A stretch of DNA of 64,000 bases from Azadirachta indica. Taxonomy: Eukaryota; Streptophyta; Magnoliopsida; Sapindales; Meliaceae. The stretch is taken from positions 922,966 through 986,965 of the forward strand of contig CM040446.1 of assembly GCA_022749755.1 (NCBI GenBank), given 5' to 3'. Below, in pieces: positions 22,708-33,403 of the stretch. The notes under the pieces were generated by a model. That model searched no databases, was not told the DNA's origin, and worked only from the letters and a program-made list of their open reading frames with translations. Each line of letters starts with the position of its first letter. The stretch's first letter is position 1. The position numbers and the translations under genes are program-made.

Positions 22708-24648
22708 GTATATGAATTAATATATTATATTATTGACATTAAGAATTGAGATAATTACTAAAATAAAGAGTTGAAACACATTAAAATTCATAATTTTTTT
22801 AATCTTTTAACATGTTTGCCAAATTTTTATAAATATAGTTATTGAGATATAACATTATATATTTATTTTGTTTGAACATATGATACAAAATTTTTTTTAC
22901 GGCTATTTCACGCTTAAATAATGATTAATTTTAAATCAATTACCAAATTGAATGCTAAGCTTGGATTTTATTGAATTTTGATGTAAAAATAACTAATTCA
23001 ATTTAACTTTAATAGTAATAATTTCTCATAATTTTTATAATCATTTATATAAGGAAAAAATCAACATTTAGGAAGATTTAAATGACAATTCTTTTAGGAA
23101 AGTATATATCACAAAAAATATGGAAAAATTTCTCAATTATTAAAATTTTAATTAAATTTGAAATTTTATTTTAAAAAATAAAAATGTACTTACGTGTGAT
23201 GAATTTTTTTATAGGTGTATGCAAAAAAATTTACATAATTAACAGCGTTTAATTAAGGGCCATCTAGGTACTTAAAGGTGTATAAAATAAATTTTAACTT
23301 TTAAATATTTTTATATGGGTCTACAAATAACAAGAGTGTTAAGAGTAGATTTTGGTTTGCAAATAGGTTCATCCTATATCCTAATATAAATAATTAGTCC
23401 GTTTTAATTACTTTATTACATTTTAAAAATAAACATATAGTCCTTGATTCTCAGCATTTTCATTAGTTAAATCTACTTGATATTTTGTAAGTAATTCAAT
23501 AATAAATAAGGGGCCTAGTTAATTTTAGTAGAATTTTTATTAAAGATGAGTTAATAATTGGGGCTTGTCTTTAATTCTAATGGACTGATTTTTCAAGTGG
23601 ACCAAAATTATTTATTGGACTTGAGCTTTAGCAAAAAGAATGCTAGTCTAAGGCCAAATCTTGAGATGTATCTCTTTACTCTTTTCCATCAGTTTTTTTC
23701 TCTTAAATGTGCTTCTAATTTTCAAAGTTGTCTTATAAGTGGGATAATAATTTCTCTAGCTTGTCCAATATAAAGTCGGGAATTAAAACCCAACATAAAA
23801 TGTTCATATATTGATTTCCTAAGCTTTTAGGAATCTTTGCAGGATTTTGAGAGAAAATTAGTATTGGCAAATATTAATATTAAAGTGAAAAAAATAGATA
23901 TAAATTAATGGCTTCATATGGTTTCCACAATAAATCTACTGCTTCTGATCTTCCATTATGATACTAATTAATTAATTAATTAAAAAGTCAATGGCCCATT
24001 ATTATAACAGAAAATATATAATTAAAATTTTCCTCATAATTTATTAGTTTCATTTTGTAAATGTATGTACAAAAAAAATTTGAGTTCATGTGTCTATTTT
24101 TAAAGTAGATATTTAAAACACTTTAAAAGATTTTTGCTGAAAAGGAAAAAAAATCCTACAAATCAATTTCTTCAGATACTATAGAACTTAATAAACGGAT
24201 GTTCTTTTCTAAATCAATATAGATGTTCCTAGCAACAAATTTTAATACATATTATAGATTTTCACTCTCAAAATTAGTTCGCAGCTACCTGCTTAATTTG
24301 TGGATCGTGTATATGAAAACACTACACTCTTGTAGTAAGAGTATGATAAAACTTTCTATTCCTGTAAAGATTTTATTCTATATTCAACAAATTAAACATA
24401 TATATTAAATTAGGTATTTGTTTTTAATTTACTTATTTATTTGGTTCTATGGCTTTAATTATTGCTTAATTGTTTTATATTCTTAATGAGGATGTCAACA
24501 CATGGAATTGGTTTTGCAAGAAGAAATTAACACTAGAGATTGAGTCATATAATAATTATTCTCAATCCCATCTCCATTGATTGGAAATTTTATTGATATA
24601 TATTACATTGTAATTTACTTTTTTCTGAAATTAAAAGGAAATTATTAA

Positions 24649-25035
24649 TTAGCACATACAATGACAAAGATGTCGATTACCATCCTTTTTGCAAAGTGCT
24701 CCTTTGCATTCGGTGTTACAAAATTTCCAACATTTACCCGTATTAGGAGCATCATCCTTACCCAGCTCACAATGTCCCTGATTCGGATGGTTTCTACAGC
24801 ATTTTGAGCCATTCACTTCTTTGCAACCTGATCGTATATCCAAATTTAAGAAAAAAATTACTCATAATTCATATAATCTAATTAATTAATTTTATCAATC
24901 AACCTTTAATTAGAAACAAAAATATATATACACGTATTTTTTGAAATATTAGAAAAATGAAAATCAAACAAACATACTGATGCTTAGCAAGAGAACTACA
25001 ACAAGAACGATTGAGAAAACTTTGATTTGAGTCAT
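24649..25035 (-). CDS. defensin-like (DEFL) secreted cysteine-rich peptide 2
   Basis: Two exons: 24978-25035 (signal peptide MTQIKVFSIVLVVVLLLSI) and 24649-24827, joined by a 150-bp intron at the same codon phase as DEFL 1; 78 aa. The mature peptide has CKEVNG, KCC, GHC, GKCWKFC, NTEC, GALC and CHCMC: eleven cysteines, one more than DEFL 1, and so an odd number. Most of the C-terminal 40 residues are unchanged between the two paralogues; the differences gather at the start of the mature peptide and in PNQGHCELG versus LNQGHCQPG. Secretion is inferred from the leader and the function is unknown. An unspliced alternative reading into the intron ends in MDIRSGC and is less likely, since both splice sites are conserved. 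Confidence 0.85.
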
Positions 25036-25110
25036 ATCGTCTGAACAAATAATTGCAAAGGCTTACTTGCGCTCTAATATTTTTATGTGAAAGTAACACA
25101 TCTTTGTGCA

Positions 25111-25120
25111 CTATTTATAG
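25111..25120 (-). promoter_or_regulatory. TATA box of DEFL gene 2
   Basis: CTATAAATAG on the minus strand, 76 bp upstream of the ATG, in the same context as DEFL 1. Confidence 0.7.
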
Positions 25121-25562
25121 TACTAGTTTGTAATGCAACAATGCAATATTAACTCTTTCGTGCGTAAAATAGGAAGGGATTTGTTAGATCAAACTGAAAA
25201 CTCCTAAAAGTTTTGCTTTTATCTTAACGATCATACTTTCCTTTTTTTTGTTTCTCCCTTATTTAACTTCCTTGTTGTGTATGAAAATTTCACATTATTT
25301 ATACATTAACTTTTGACGGTGTGGTCTTTATTTATTATTATGTTTTACTTATTTAAAATTTTTACAATATGTTGAAATTTCTTTGTTACCATATAGTGTA
25401 TATAAGCCATTATTAAAAATTCATTCGCAATTTTGAAAAGTACTAATAATAATAGAAAAGCAAAAAAAATGATCATATGTACTATTCTAACTTAATTGAC
25501 AATATTACATCATATATTGCTTGTTCCATGTACATCAGATATATAATTAAGATGAGTACTAG

Positions 25563-25738
25563 TGGTTAATTTTTGGAAGCAATATCTGTAACACAGTCAT
25601 GCTAAATTTTCTCACTCTTAGTGAAAACTTCAAATGGAGTTCTCCCATTTTATGTAAAAAGTGCATGCTAGCATAAGAAGCCTATCATGGCAATTTTTTT
25701 GCAGTAAGAAGATTAGCACAACAATGACTTGGAAAGGT
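25563..25738 (-). pseudogene. prolamin-like gene fragment (C-terminal half), sister of 12491
   Basis: Minus-strand pieces CHDRLLMLACTFYIK and VFTKSEKI remain recognisable but lie in different frames, with stops between them. It ends in the same SKN-stop sequence as the intact genes. Position relative to DEFL 2 is the same as that of 12491 relative to DEFL 1. Confidence 0.6.
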
Positions 25739-26315
25739 TTCATTTTTAAATAAAATCCCTAAGAGTTATTTTAGCATATATATCACATTAATGGCAAACT
25801 AGCTTAGCAGTTATTTGCCCTTTTTATAAAACTAAGGGGAGTATTTAGTATAGCTCAAAAATTTAGGGATATTTATTGTTTTTTAAAAATTCTGGGGATA
25901 TGTAGCAAAATTCCAAAATTGAAATATGTATAAAGTAGATTTTAGTTCCAAAGATTTGGTTTAATACCCTTATTAGTTATAATAATTTTAAAAATACCTC
26001 AAAAAGTACTAATTTATTGAAAATTAACAATTACACTCTTATATAATAATAATTATTTTTAAAAAAATCATTAGACCTCTAAAATTTGATAAAATATATG
26101 ATGATGGGTACACATCGCATGAAATTATATACTTTATTACATGATATAAAGTTGATTAGATTTATTTTATGTGTGGATATACCTAATGATTTCGCTTGTT
26201 AATTGAATAAGTGTAATTTGATATATCACGACAAAATTTGGTATGAATATATTGTTTCAATCATGTTAAATAATTCATAGTATATATATATAGGGAAGTA
26301 TCAAAAGCTCCGTAA

Positions 26316-26507
26316 TTTTATACATATATTTACATCATTTATAAATCATTAGATTTACACACTTTTAGCGGTTGAGATTGAATCTGACACATATAATTAT
26401 ATATATAACTAATGTACCATAGTTAAATCATATGTTAAATTTAATGTCAACTATTAAAAATGCATAGATTTAATAGTTTATAAATGAGTATAAATATATA
26501 TGTATCT
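26316..26507. mobile_element. palindromic MITE, copy 1
   Basis: About 190 bp whose two halves are inverted: ACATCATTTATAAATCATTAG and CACTTTTAGCGGTTGAGATT on one side, and on the opposite strand ACTCATTTATAAACTATTAAA and GCATTTTTAATAGTTGACATT on the other. A relative lies at 47325-47464. Confidence 0.55.
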
Positions 26508-26767
26508 TCTGTGTGCATGTGTGTGTGTGTATGATACATTTAGTAACACAATAAATAACAAGGTATTTATTATTTGCTATTTTGTAACGAATATAATATT
26601 TGCTATTTTATTTTATATATAGGTAGGTTAAGGAATTAATTTGTTAGAAATGCTTAAGTATGTCTTTATATACATAAAAACAATTAAAATCACTTTTTAA
26701 AATTTTACTTCCCATAAAAAATTATGAATTATGTTCATGGGTATGAAGTCCTGTTTTGTTTTTTTCA

Positions 26768-26831
26768 ACATCATCATAAACCCAATAACCTTCATCATCA
26801 TCGACTGATTAATTTTGATGTTGCTCACCAT
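26768..26831 (-). pseudogene. prolamin-like gene 5' fragment
   Basis: Encodes MVSNIKINQSMMMKVIGFMMM on the minus strand and stops there at a junction with unrelated DNA. Upstream it keeps the TATA-like box (about 26937) and about 1.1 kb of 5' flank. Only the signal peptide remains. Confidence 0.75.
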
Positions 26832-28199
26832 GATGTTTGCCATCAGTAATATTTTATGTATATATGTTTTAAAAGTAGATTTTTTTTTCTTACTTTTAAT
26901 TGTTTGATGAATAGAATGGTTGAAAGGGATGCTAATTTATAGTAGGAGAAATGGCGTTAATTTGTATGATTTAAAAACATATATATGCTAAATTTAATTT
27001 GATGGTAAAACTTCTAATTATTTATGAAGCTTATCTTTGATTAATAATACTCGATCGATAGAGTTAATAACTAAAATAAAGAGTCGAAATGCTTTAAAAA
27101 TTCGCACTTATTTCTTTAATCTTTTAACATATTTGTCAAATTTTTTAAAATATGGTTGTCAAGATATAAAGTTATATATTGACTTTATATGAAGATAAGA
27201 TACATAATTCAACTCCATTGAATTTGATCTGATATAACATATTCCATTTAACTTTATATACTAATACCTCTTTACTTTTTTTGAAAAAAAAAATTCTAAA
27301 TCTCTCACGTAGAGAGATTTATACCCACAAATAATAAAGGAGTCACACACTTTGTTTATTGTGGGGCTCGAACTCATATCCCTTGATTGGGTGGCATAAA
27401 AATAATGTTTTGAAGATATTATTTTTAAAATTAAAAAATGTGTTTGATAGTTTTGCTTAAAAATAATTTAATAAATTCAATACTTTATTTCCTAATCTTT
27501 GTTAAAATAGGTTATATATAATCTATTTTTAAATTCTATTATATAAAGAGTGAGTTTATTTATATTTTAAAATTTACTCTAAACACTCATATTTTAATAA
27601 AAAATTTCATTACCAAAACAACTCACTATATAATTTACTATTAAGGGTACAACATAACCTTTATGAATAAATTAATATTACTCTTCAACCTCATATTAAA
27701 TATAATTGTTTACCTTAAATCTAAACAATTTCTCTTCCGTATCAAAGTTAATTTATCATAATATTTTTTATAATCATTGATATAAGGAAAACAAAATCAA
27801 CATATAGGAAGATTCAAATGACAATTCTTTTTAGAAAATTATACATCACATAAAATAAGGGCAAACTTCTAACATATTAAAATTTTAATTAAATTTGAAA
27901 TTTTTATTTTAAGAAATAAAAAAGTACATAGGTGTGATGGATTATTTTATAGGTGTATGTAAAAAAATCAAAATATATAATTAAAAATAATCAATTAAAG
28001 GCTATTTAGGCACTTATAAGGGTGTATAGAGTAAATTTTAATTTTCAAATTTTTTTATATGGGTCTACAAGTAAGAAGAGTCGAGTAGATTTTAGTGTCC
28101 AAATAGGCCAACCCTTATATAAATGATTAGTCTTTTTTAATTACTTATTTTACATTCTAAAAATAAATATATGGTCTTTGATTCTCAATTCTTTTATAT

Positions 28200-28522
28200 A
28201 TTAGATGTATAAGAAGGCCTAGTTGATTAAAAATCTTTGTCTCAAGCCTCAAATTACCATGCGTGGACCTTAATCAACCAACAATATTAATATTAGCTAG
28301 TATACATAGCCATATTATCAAACAACCGCTATATGGTATATTTGTGGAAAGTGAGGCTCCAAACATAATTTATAAACCATACCGCTTCTTTTAAGTTGAC
28401 CGCTGGATTGCTTAAAATACAATCCATCGGTCTAAATGTAGCATCTATATCATACAATTATTATTTTGTACTCAATGAATAAAAATTATCACAACATTTT
28501 TGTAATATATATACAAATATAC

Positions 28523-28556
<34 letters not shown>

Positions 28557-28931
28557 GTATGTATATATTAAGTAAAATATATTATTAATAAAATAAGGAG
28601 AAAGGGAGATTCCAAGGTCAATACTTAGATTTTATTATAAACAGATCGCAGTTCAAAAACAACAGTAAGCTGCAGAGATTTTGCTGCAAAGGCAAAGCCA
28701 AACAAAATCGTTAATAGAATTGTTAATCTTTTATAAATATTTAAGAGTATTAGTTGTAAGAATATTTCAGTTCTTATATTAAAATTTTAAGTTTAACAAA
28801 CTCTTACATGTTGCAAATGAATTAGCCAGTAACAAAATTTTACTTTTTTTTGTCATTTTGGTCATAAATTATATAAATGGATCAAATTACGTAGCATTAA
28901 TTATTGGTGGTTGTGATTCATTCTGCCCGAT
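28200..28931. other. intergenic with TACA microsatellite
   Basis: No gene seen. A run of about seven ACAT units lies at about 28522-28552. The rest is AT-rich and not recognised. Confidence 0.5.
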
Positions 28932-29348
28932 TCATGGCGACGGTGGAACTGTTGGAAGCTGCGGCACGGTTGTTGTTGGTGGTGATGGGTGTGCATTACT
29001 GCCGGCAATGATCTTCTCGCAATGGAGTTTAAGGAGTGGAGGGAAGAAAGGGTTAAGAGGAAAGACCTTAGGCCAGCAGCTGTTTTCAATTTCAGTGAAG
29101 GCCTTGGAACAGGCACTGCCGATTAAATGAATTTGAAGGCTGAAGAATGAGGTTACGATTTCCTGGACGCAGCCATCGACGTTATGGAGACTCGACATGC
29201 ATTGCTGTGCAGCAGGATCTTGTCCGAACAACGATGATGATCTATTTGGATCATGAAGAGACGTTGCTGAACTAGGAGCAGCCATGATCAGGATTGATCA
29301 ACATGCCAGTATCAGAGCAAAGGAGCATGTATAGCTGGATTGGGACAT
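28932..29348 (-). pseudogene. EC1-like prolamin protein with a stop in the signal peptide
   Basis: From the ATG at 29348 the codons give MSQSSYTCSFALILAC, then TGA (29298-29300), then SILIMAAPSSA and an open frame to 28932. The leader is clearly the same as the signal peptides at 14761 and 19104, so the TGA breaks a real leader. Downstream is an EC1-like prolamin domain: QQCMSSL, DGCVQEIVTSF, SACSKAF, NSCWPKVFP, FFPPLLKLHC, then a Pro-rich tail. The usual CC pair is CS here. If translation began at the internal Met (29285), a 117-aa protein without a signal peptide would result, which would not fit a secreted disulfide protein. I treat it as a recent pseudogene; the rest of the frame is intact, so the break may be a polymorphism or an error. 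Confidence 0.75.
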
Positions 29349-30047
29349 TTCGTTGAGCTGAAGTTATTGTTTTTGTTGATTAATTAGCTCATTAACTGAT
29401 CGATGGTGAATCTATGGGATGATCATGTCTTGTAACTTCTCGCTGCATATGACCCTCAACGTTATAAGTCCTTCAATTCTTGGTGTTATTGCATAACCAA
29501 TTAAGAACTGATAACAGTTACCTTATTCATTGTGTTAATTTAATTCATAATCAATAGAATTTTACTGCATAGTTTCATTTCCTTCAATGTATACAATATG
29601 AGTAATGTCTGTAAACTAGCTACAGCTTATTGGAAAGAAAACTACAAAGTTAAGTTTACTAAAAAGCTAGAATTACACAAACTAACTAGTTTGAATAGGA
29701 TAAGCAAAATCAGTTTAATTAATAATATTTCTGATGAGATGAGACTACTAAGAATTCATGTCCACATGATCAAACTCCTCTCGAAGGCGCTGAATATTGA
29801 GAGTCCGATCGAGGCAACACAATCTACCATCTGATGACGATGTTTGCGGCAACAAATTAAGAAAGTACAGATCACTAACTTATCACAGAAAAAGATTTAC
29901 CATATATGGATGAATTAAAGACTAAATTCCTTACTCATAGAATCCTTGTTTACATAGAATTAAGATAGATACTAGTTAAATAGTTATTTATGTTTTACTG
30001 AGAGCTCCCTATTAATCTTGAGTCTCACTCAATATCGAAAAGAGAAG
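29349..30047. other. intergenic; flank shared with 34.95-35.2 kb
   Basis: 29660-29760 (ACTAGTTTGAATAGGATAAGC, then CTACTAAGAATTCATGTC) aligns to 34990-35100, upstream of another member of the 30-37 kb family. The open frame at 29598-29834 lies on this flank and is not conserved as a protein. The piece GAGGCAACACAATCTACCAT at 29812 matches coding sequence at 36070, so a family fragment is embedded. Confidence 0.5.
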
Positions 30048-30507
30048 ATGTCGGGTAGTGGTGGCAGGCCGGCCGGAATATCTTGATGATGTGAATCGAT
30101 CTGGTGAAACAGTAACTGAAGGGCAGGGCAAAGATTTATTAATCTTCTGTGATGACTATGTGAAAGATGTGGTGGTTTCTGAAGAACTGAAGAATGATAT
30201 TGATGATGTTGGCAAGAGGTTGGAGCAAATATCTCTTTAATAAAATTATTATTACTTTGTTTTACAAAAAAAAGAGAGAGAGAGAGGTTGGACCAAGCAA
30301 ATTTCAGAACGGGATAATTCCTTCAAATAACTTGTTACAAATTAATATAGAAATTGTGGTTGATGTTTGGGAAATTAAAGATATAGGAATTAATTGGAGT
30401 AACACATTAATGTTCATTTTTTACCATCGTCAAATTAAAACGAAAGAGGTCATGATTAAGAACTTGAAAAGGAAGCATGTTGCATGTTACGAAATGAAAA
30501 GATTCTA
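30048..30507 (+). pseudogene. small charged protein family, broken copy 1
   Basis: Pieces of the family seen intact at 31680 appear in three frames: an initial MSGSGG frame that ends quickly, then ETVTEGQGKD, CDDYVKDVVVSEELKND, and after a frame change VDVWEIKDI, IKTKEVMIKNLKRKHVACYE. The central TSEQ-like part is lost and a GA microsatellite (about 30273-30286) is inserted. Not functional as read. Confidence 0.6.
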
Positions 30508-31679
30508 ATGGTCATGATGATCATGTATGTAACTCAATAATCATTCATCATTTTTCTCTTTCCATACATGATATAGTAGTAACCTCTTTTCTTTAATTAA
30601 TTGTTGCTTAATCAGATTTCAATTCCTTAATTTGACTACTCTTGTCAAAGTTCAATTAATGTCTCCTTTAATTTGTTGCGTAATTTAATTCCTTCTAATA
30701 ATAATAATAATAATAATTAATTCGTAATGGGTACGGGCATCTGATCTTTTAATTTTGGTTAATTAATTATAATTAAGTTCTGGAAGTTTATGTAGTAACA
30801 GTTTTTATAGCCTTCAGAAACAGCAGCTAGCCAAAATCTTATTCTTATATCTTTCTCTTTGATGTTACATATATTATAATAAATTAAACTGATCTCAATG
30901 AATGAAACTTGAGTGAATTACATAGTTGTTGTAATATTGTATACTAATATATACATATATATATATATTCTTTTGACTTATTATTATATACGTAGTTTTA
31001 AAAAATTAACTATGATGTATTTTAATTATATTTATAGATGATCATGTACAACAAGTTTAAAATCGACCGCAAAAGTTATTAGCAAAAAAATTGTAATTTT
31101 TGTAGTGTATTTCTGTTTTTTTTGGTGACATTGATTGGGTTTCTAATTAATAAAATACTATTAATTTCCAATTTATATATTTTTTAGGTCACATTTGATG
31201 GGTTTTGCTAATTAGTAACATTTTAATTTGGCACTGATTGAGTTCTAATTCCTTAAACAATGTGTTTTGTGTGTGTTTGTTTTTATTGGAATTCAATGCT
31301 CAATTAAGGTATATATATAGTTAAATTCCTTTGTATTTACCTTAAAAATATGCTTTCCTTAATTTTTTTAATATTTCTCCTCATTTGATTTCCTTTTAAT
31401 GTGTGCACAAATTAAATTTAATTTGACGATTTGGTCTTTTTTAATTATACATTCACAGTTTACAACAATAATATTTTGACAAATAAATAATCCTTGTTTA
31501 CTTAGAATTAGGACATATAGCTAGATACTAGTATAAAGAGTATAAATAAATCTCATTACATATATATGTATAACTTTCGTTAAATTCAATGAATCAATAA
31601 TAATATTTTCAGTTATTTATTTATCTCCCTCTTCTCTATTCTTCCTGAGTAGTCTCAAGACTTCCAGAACGGGAAGACC
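30508..31679. other. intergenic; AAT microsatellite and AT-rich spacer
   Basis: An (ATA)n tract lies at about 30698-30717. 30748-30950 aligns to 5627-5830. No gene seen. Confidence 0.45.
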
Positions 31680-32153
31680 ATGGCGTCTGTATCGATTCAT
31701 GAATTCAATTCTGGTGGTGAAAATAGTAGTATTGTAACTGAAGGGAAGGCTGGGAAGGGCAAAGATATGATTGTGTGTGATGAATATGTGAAAGATGTGG
31801 TTGTTTATGAAGAATTGAAGAAGCGATTATCTGATGTGAAGATTAATAATAATGTTGGTAATATTAATATTAAGAGCATTGAGCAAGAAATTTCAGAAGT
31901 TGATATTTCTTTCAAAGAATTCGTTGGGAAGATTGAAGGCGTGGTTGGTGTTTGGAAGAAGATGAACAAGAGCTGGATGCAATACAATCTACCGTTTTTT
32001 ACCATTATCAAAAACGAAATAGATGACTACAACCAGATGATTGAGAGCTTGAAAAGAAAGCACGATGAAATCAGAATACACTTCATCAATTCTCGTATCA
32101 ATTATGGTCACAGTTTTCGGGAATCTTTTGATTTCCATCATGATGATGGTTGA
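31680..32153 (+). CDS. small charged helical protein, lineage-specific family, complete copy
   Basis: A 157-aa frame from ATG to TGA that I do not recognise. It has no signal peptide or membrane segment. The layout is a polar N-terminus (MASVSIHEFNSGGENSS), an acidic/basic motif shared by all copies (GKGKDMIVCDEYVKDVVVYEEL), a helical middle that could form a short coiled coil (EQEISEVDISFKEFVGKIEG), a VGVWKKMNKSW-YNLPFFTIIKNEIDDYNQMI block, and a basic LKRKHDEIRIHF end followed by HHDDG. At least five broken copies lie within 7 kb in the same orientation, so it is a tandem family. The conserved VW-K-W-Q-NLPFF block suggests a real protein. The upstream region has TATATATAG-like AT tracts but no clear TATA box. 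The function is unknown; coding is supported only by the open frame and by its conservation among the copies. Confidence 0.6.
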   Translation: MASVSIHEFNSGGENSSIVTEGKAGKGKDMIVCDEYVKDVVVYEELKKRLSDVKINNNVGNINIKSIEQEISEVDISFKEFVGKIEGVVGVWKKMNKSWMQYNLPFFTIIKNEIDDYNQMIESLKRKHDEIRIHFINSRINYGHSFRESFDFHHDDG

Positions 32154-33260
32154 TTTTTGAATTAAGGTGGTAGTTGAAATATTAGGAGCTAATCTTGATT
32201 GATTTTTCTGTTTCCATACCATAAAAGCGGTAATGGTAATCTTTGTTATTTTAATTTGTCTCTTTGATTTTAGTTCTCATTTTAATTTACTCTTTTTCAA
32301 TTTAATTTCTTCTAATGAAATTATTAATTCTTTCTGATATCTTTAGTTTTGAATTAGAATACAACACTTTATACATACATACATCTATATATATATAGTT
32401 GAAAGAATTGAATTTCGGGAATGTCTAATTAATTACTTTCATCGCTACTATTAATGATATTTGGTTAGCAAAATCAAGACTGATTTTACCTTGATTTGCT
32501 CAGTCAATATTATTATATTTTCCTTCTTTATTATAAATTTTTTCCCATTTTATAGTTTGATTTATTTCCATAATCGTTGTACATACATGTGTAATATTTG
32601 TTTCCTTTGATGTTGCTTTAAAAAGCCTACATAAAGGCTGCCATTGTTTCTTCAATTCAAGAAATAAAGAAGACATTTCTTCACAGCCACCATATTACAT
32701 CGTTCATTTATTTGTAATCAGTTTAGATTGAAAGGATTCCCAATATAATTGAATTAATAATCGGTGAGTGTTTTTGGTTAATGTTGTTCTCAATTTGTAG
32801 TTTTTAATTATAATTGCAAATAGGGTGGAAAGGCCTTGCTTTCTTTGTCCTTGTGGGTATTGTTTAGTTAGGGTGGACTTGTTGCTTTAAAAGTCTATTG
32901 AAAAAGATAACTACAAATTGTAGGATTAGGAATTCTTATCTTAGTGTGATTTTTATTTTTATTTTTTTAGTTTAGATAGGATTTGAGTTTATTAATTAAT
33001 AGATAAAGAATCATTATTTACATAAAATTAGGGTATATACTAATATGAACATTCTTATTCATTAGTATCATTCAAATAATCAATAATCTTTTCGATTATT
33101 TATTTTTCACTGAAAGCTATCTATTCTTGGAGTCTCAAGATCAAGATGTGGAAAAGGAAAGGTCTCTGTTCTCGGAGTCTCTAAAAAGGTCTCCATTCTC
33201 TATATTCTCAAAGTCTCAAGACTATAAAGTTGGAAGATCTCTTTTATAAGAATTTCAAGA
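32154..33260. other. intergenic; includes a copy of the TTM3 3' flank
   Basis: 32758-32893 (TAATCGGTGAGTGTTTTTGG through TTGTTGCTTTAAAAG) aligns to 39029-39180, starting at the TTM3 stop codon. Nothing of TTM3 coding sequence precedes it; instead 32600-32750 has promoter-like AAAAAGCC/TAAAGG sequence. No gene seen. Confidence 0.5.
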
Positions 33261-33403
33261 TCACGTCAGAAGTGGACGCAGCAGCGGAAGGGAAGGGCAA
33301 AGACAAGATTGTCTCTGATTATGTAGATGTTTCTGAAGAATTGAAGAAGCAATTAGATGTGAAGAATGATAATAATCAATCATCAGATCGGACTACCAAT
33401 TAA
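33261..33403 (+). pseudogene. small charged protein family, fragment 2
   Basis: Plus-strand codons near 33290-33400 read EGKGKDKIVSDYVDVSEELKKQLDVKND and stop at TAA. This is the shared N-terminal motif only, without the VW-K-W block. No start codon in frame nearby. Confidence 0.55.

Larger units (their letters stand above)
20086..25990 (-). repeat. tandem unit 4 of the cluster (copia-interrupted)
   Basis: Holds intact prolamin-like gene A2, a copia relic inserted in its upstream flank (20934-22707), spacer that aligns to unit 1 (22715-24640 with 8270-10510), intact DEFL 2, and a broken prolamin-like fragment. It is the most complete unit and gives the empty site for the MITE of unit 1. Confidence 0.6.
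25990..28200 (-). repeat. tandem unit 5 of the cluster (partial)
   Basis: Starts with the unit landmark (to about 26097). The prolamin-like 3' flank and coding body are then replaced by about 670 bp of foreign sequence, including a palindromic MITE, and from 26768 the unit resumes with the first codons of the prolamin-like gene and its upstream spacer. 26840-27930 is nearly identical to 17160-18220, the closest pair in the cluster, so this duplication is recent. Confidence 0.6.

Noticed and set aside
29598..29834. 78-codon open frame, plus strand
   Set aside because: It coincides with a noncoding flank duplicated at 34990-35100, where the frame is not kept.
30058..30240. 60-codon open frame as a separate gene
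   Set aside because: It is one frame of a broken copy of the 31680 family.
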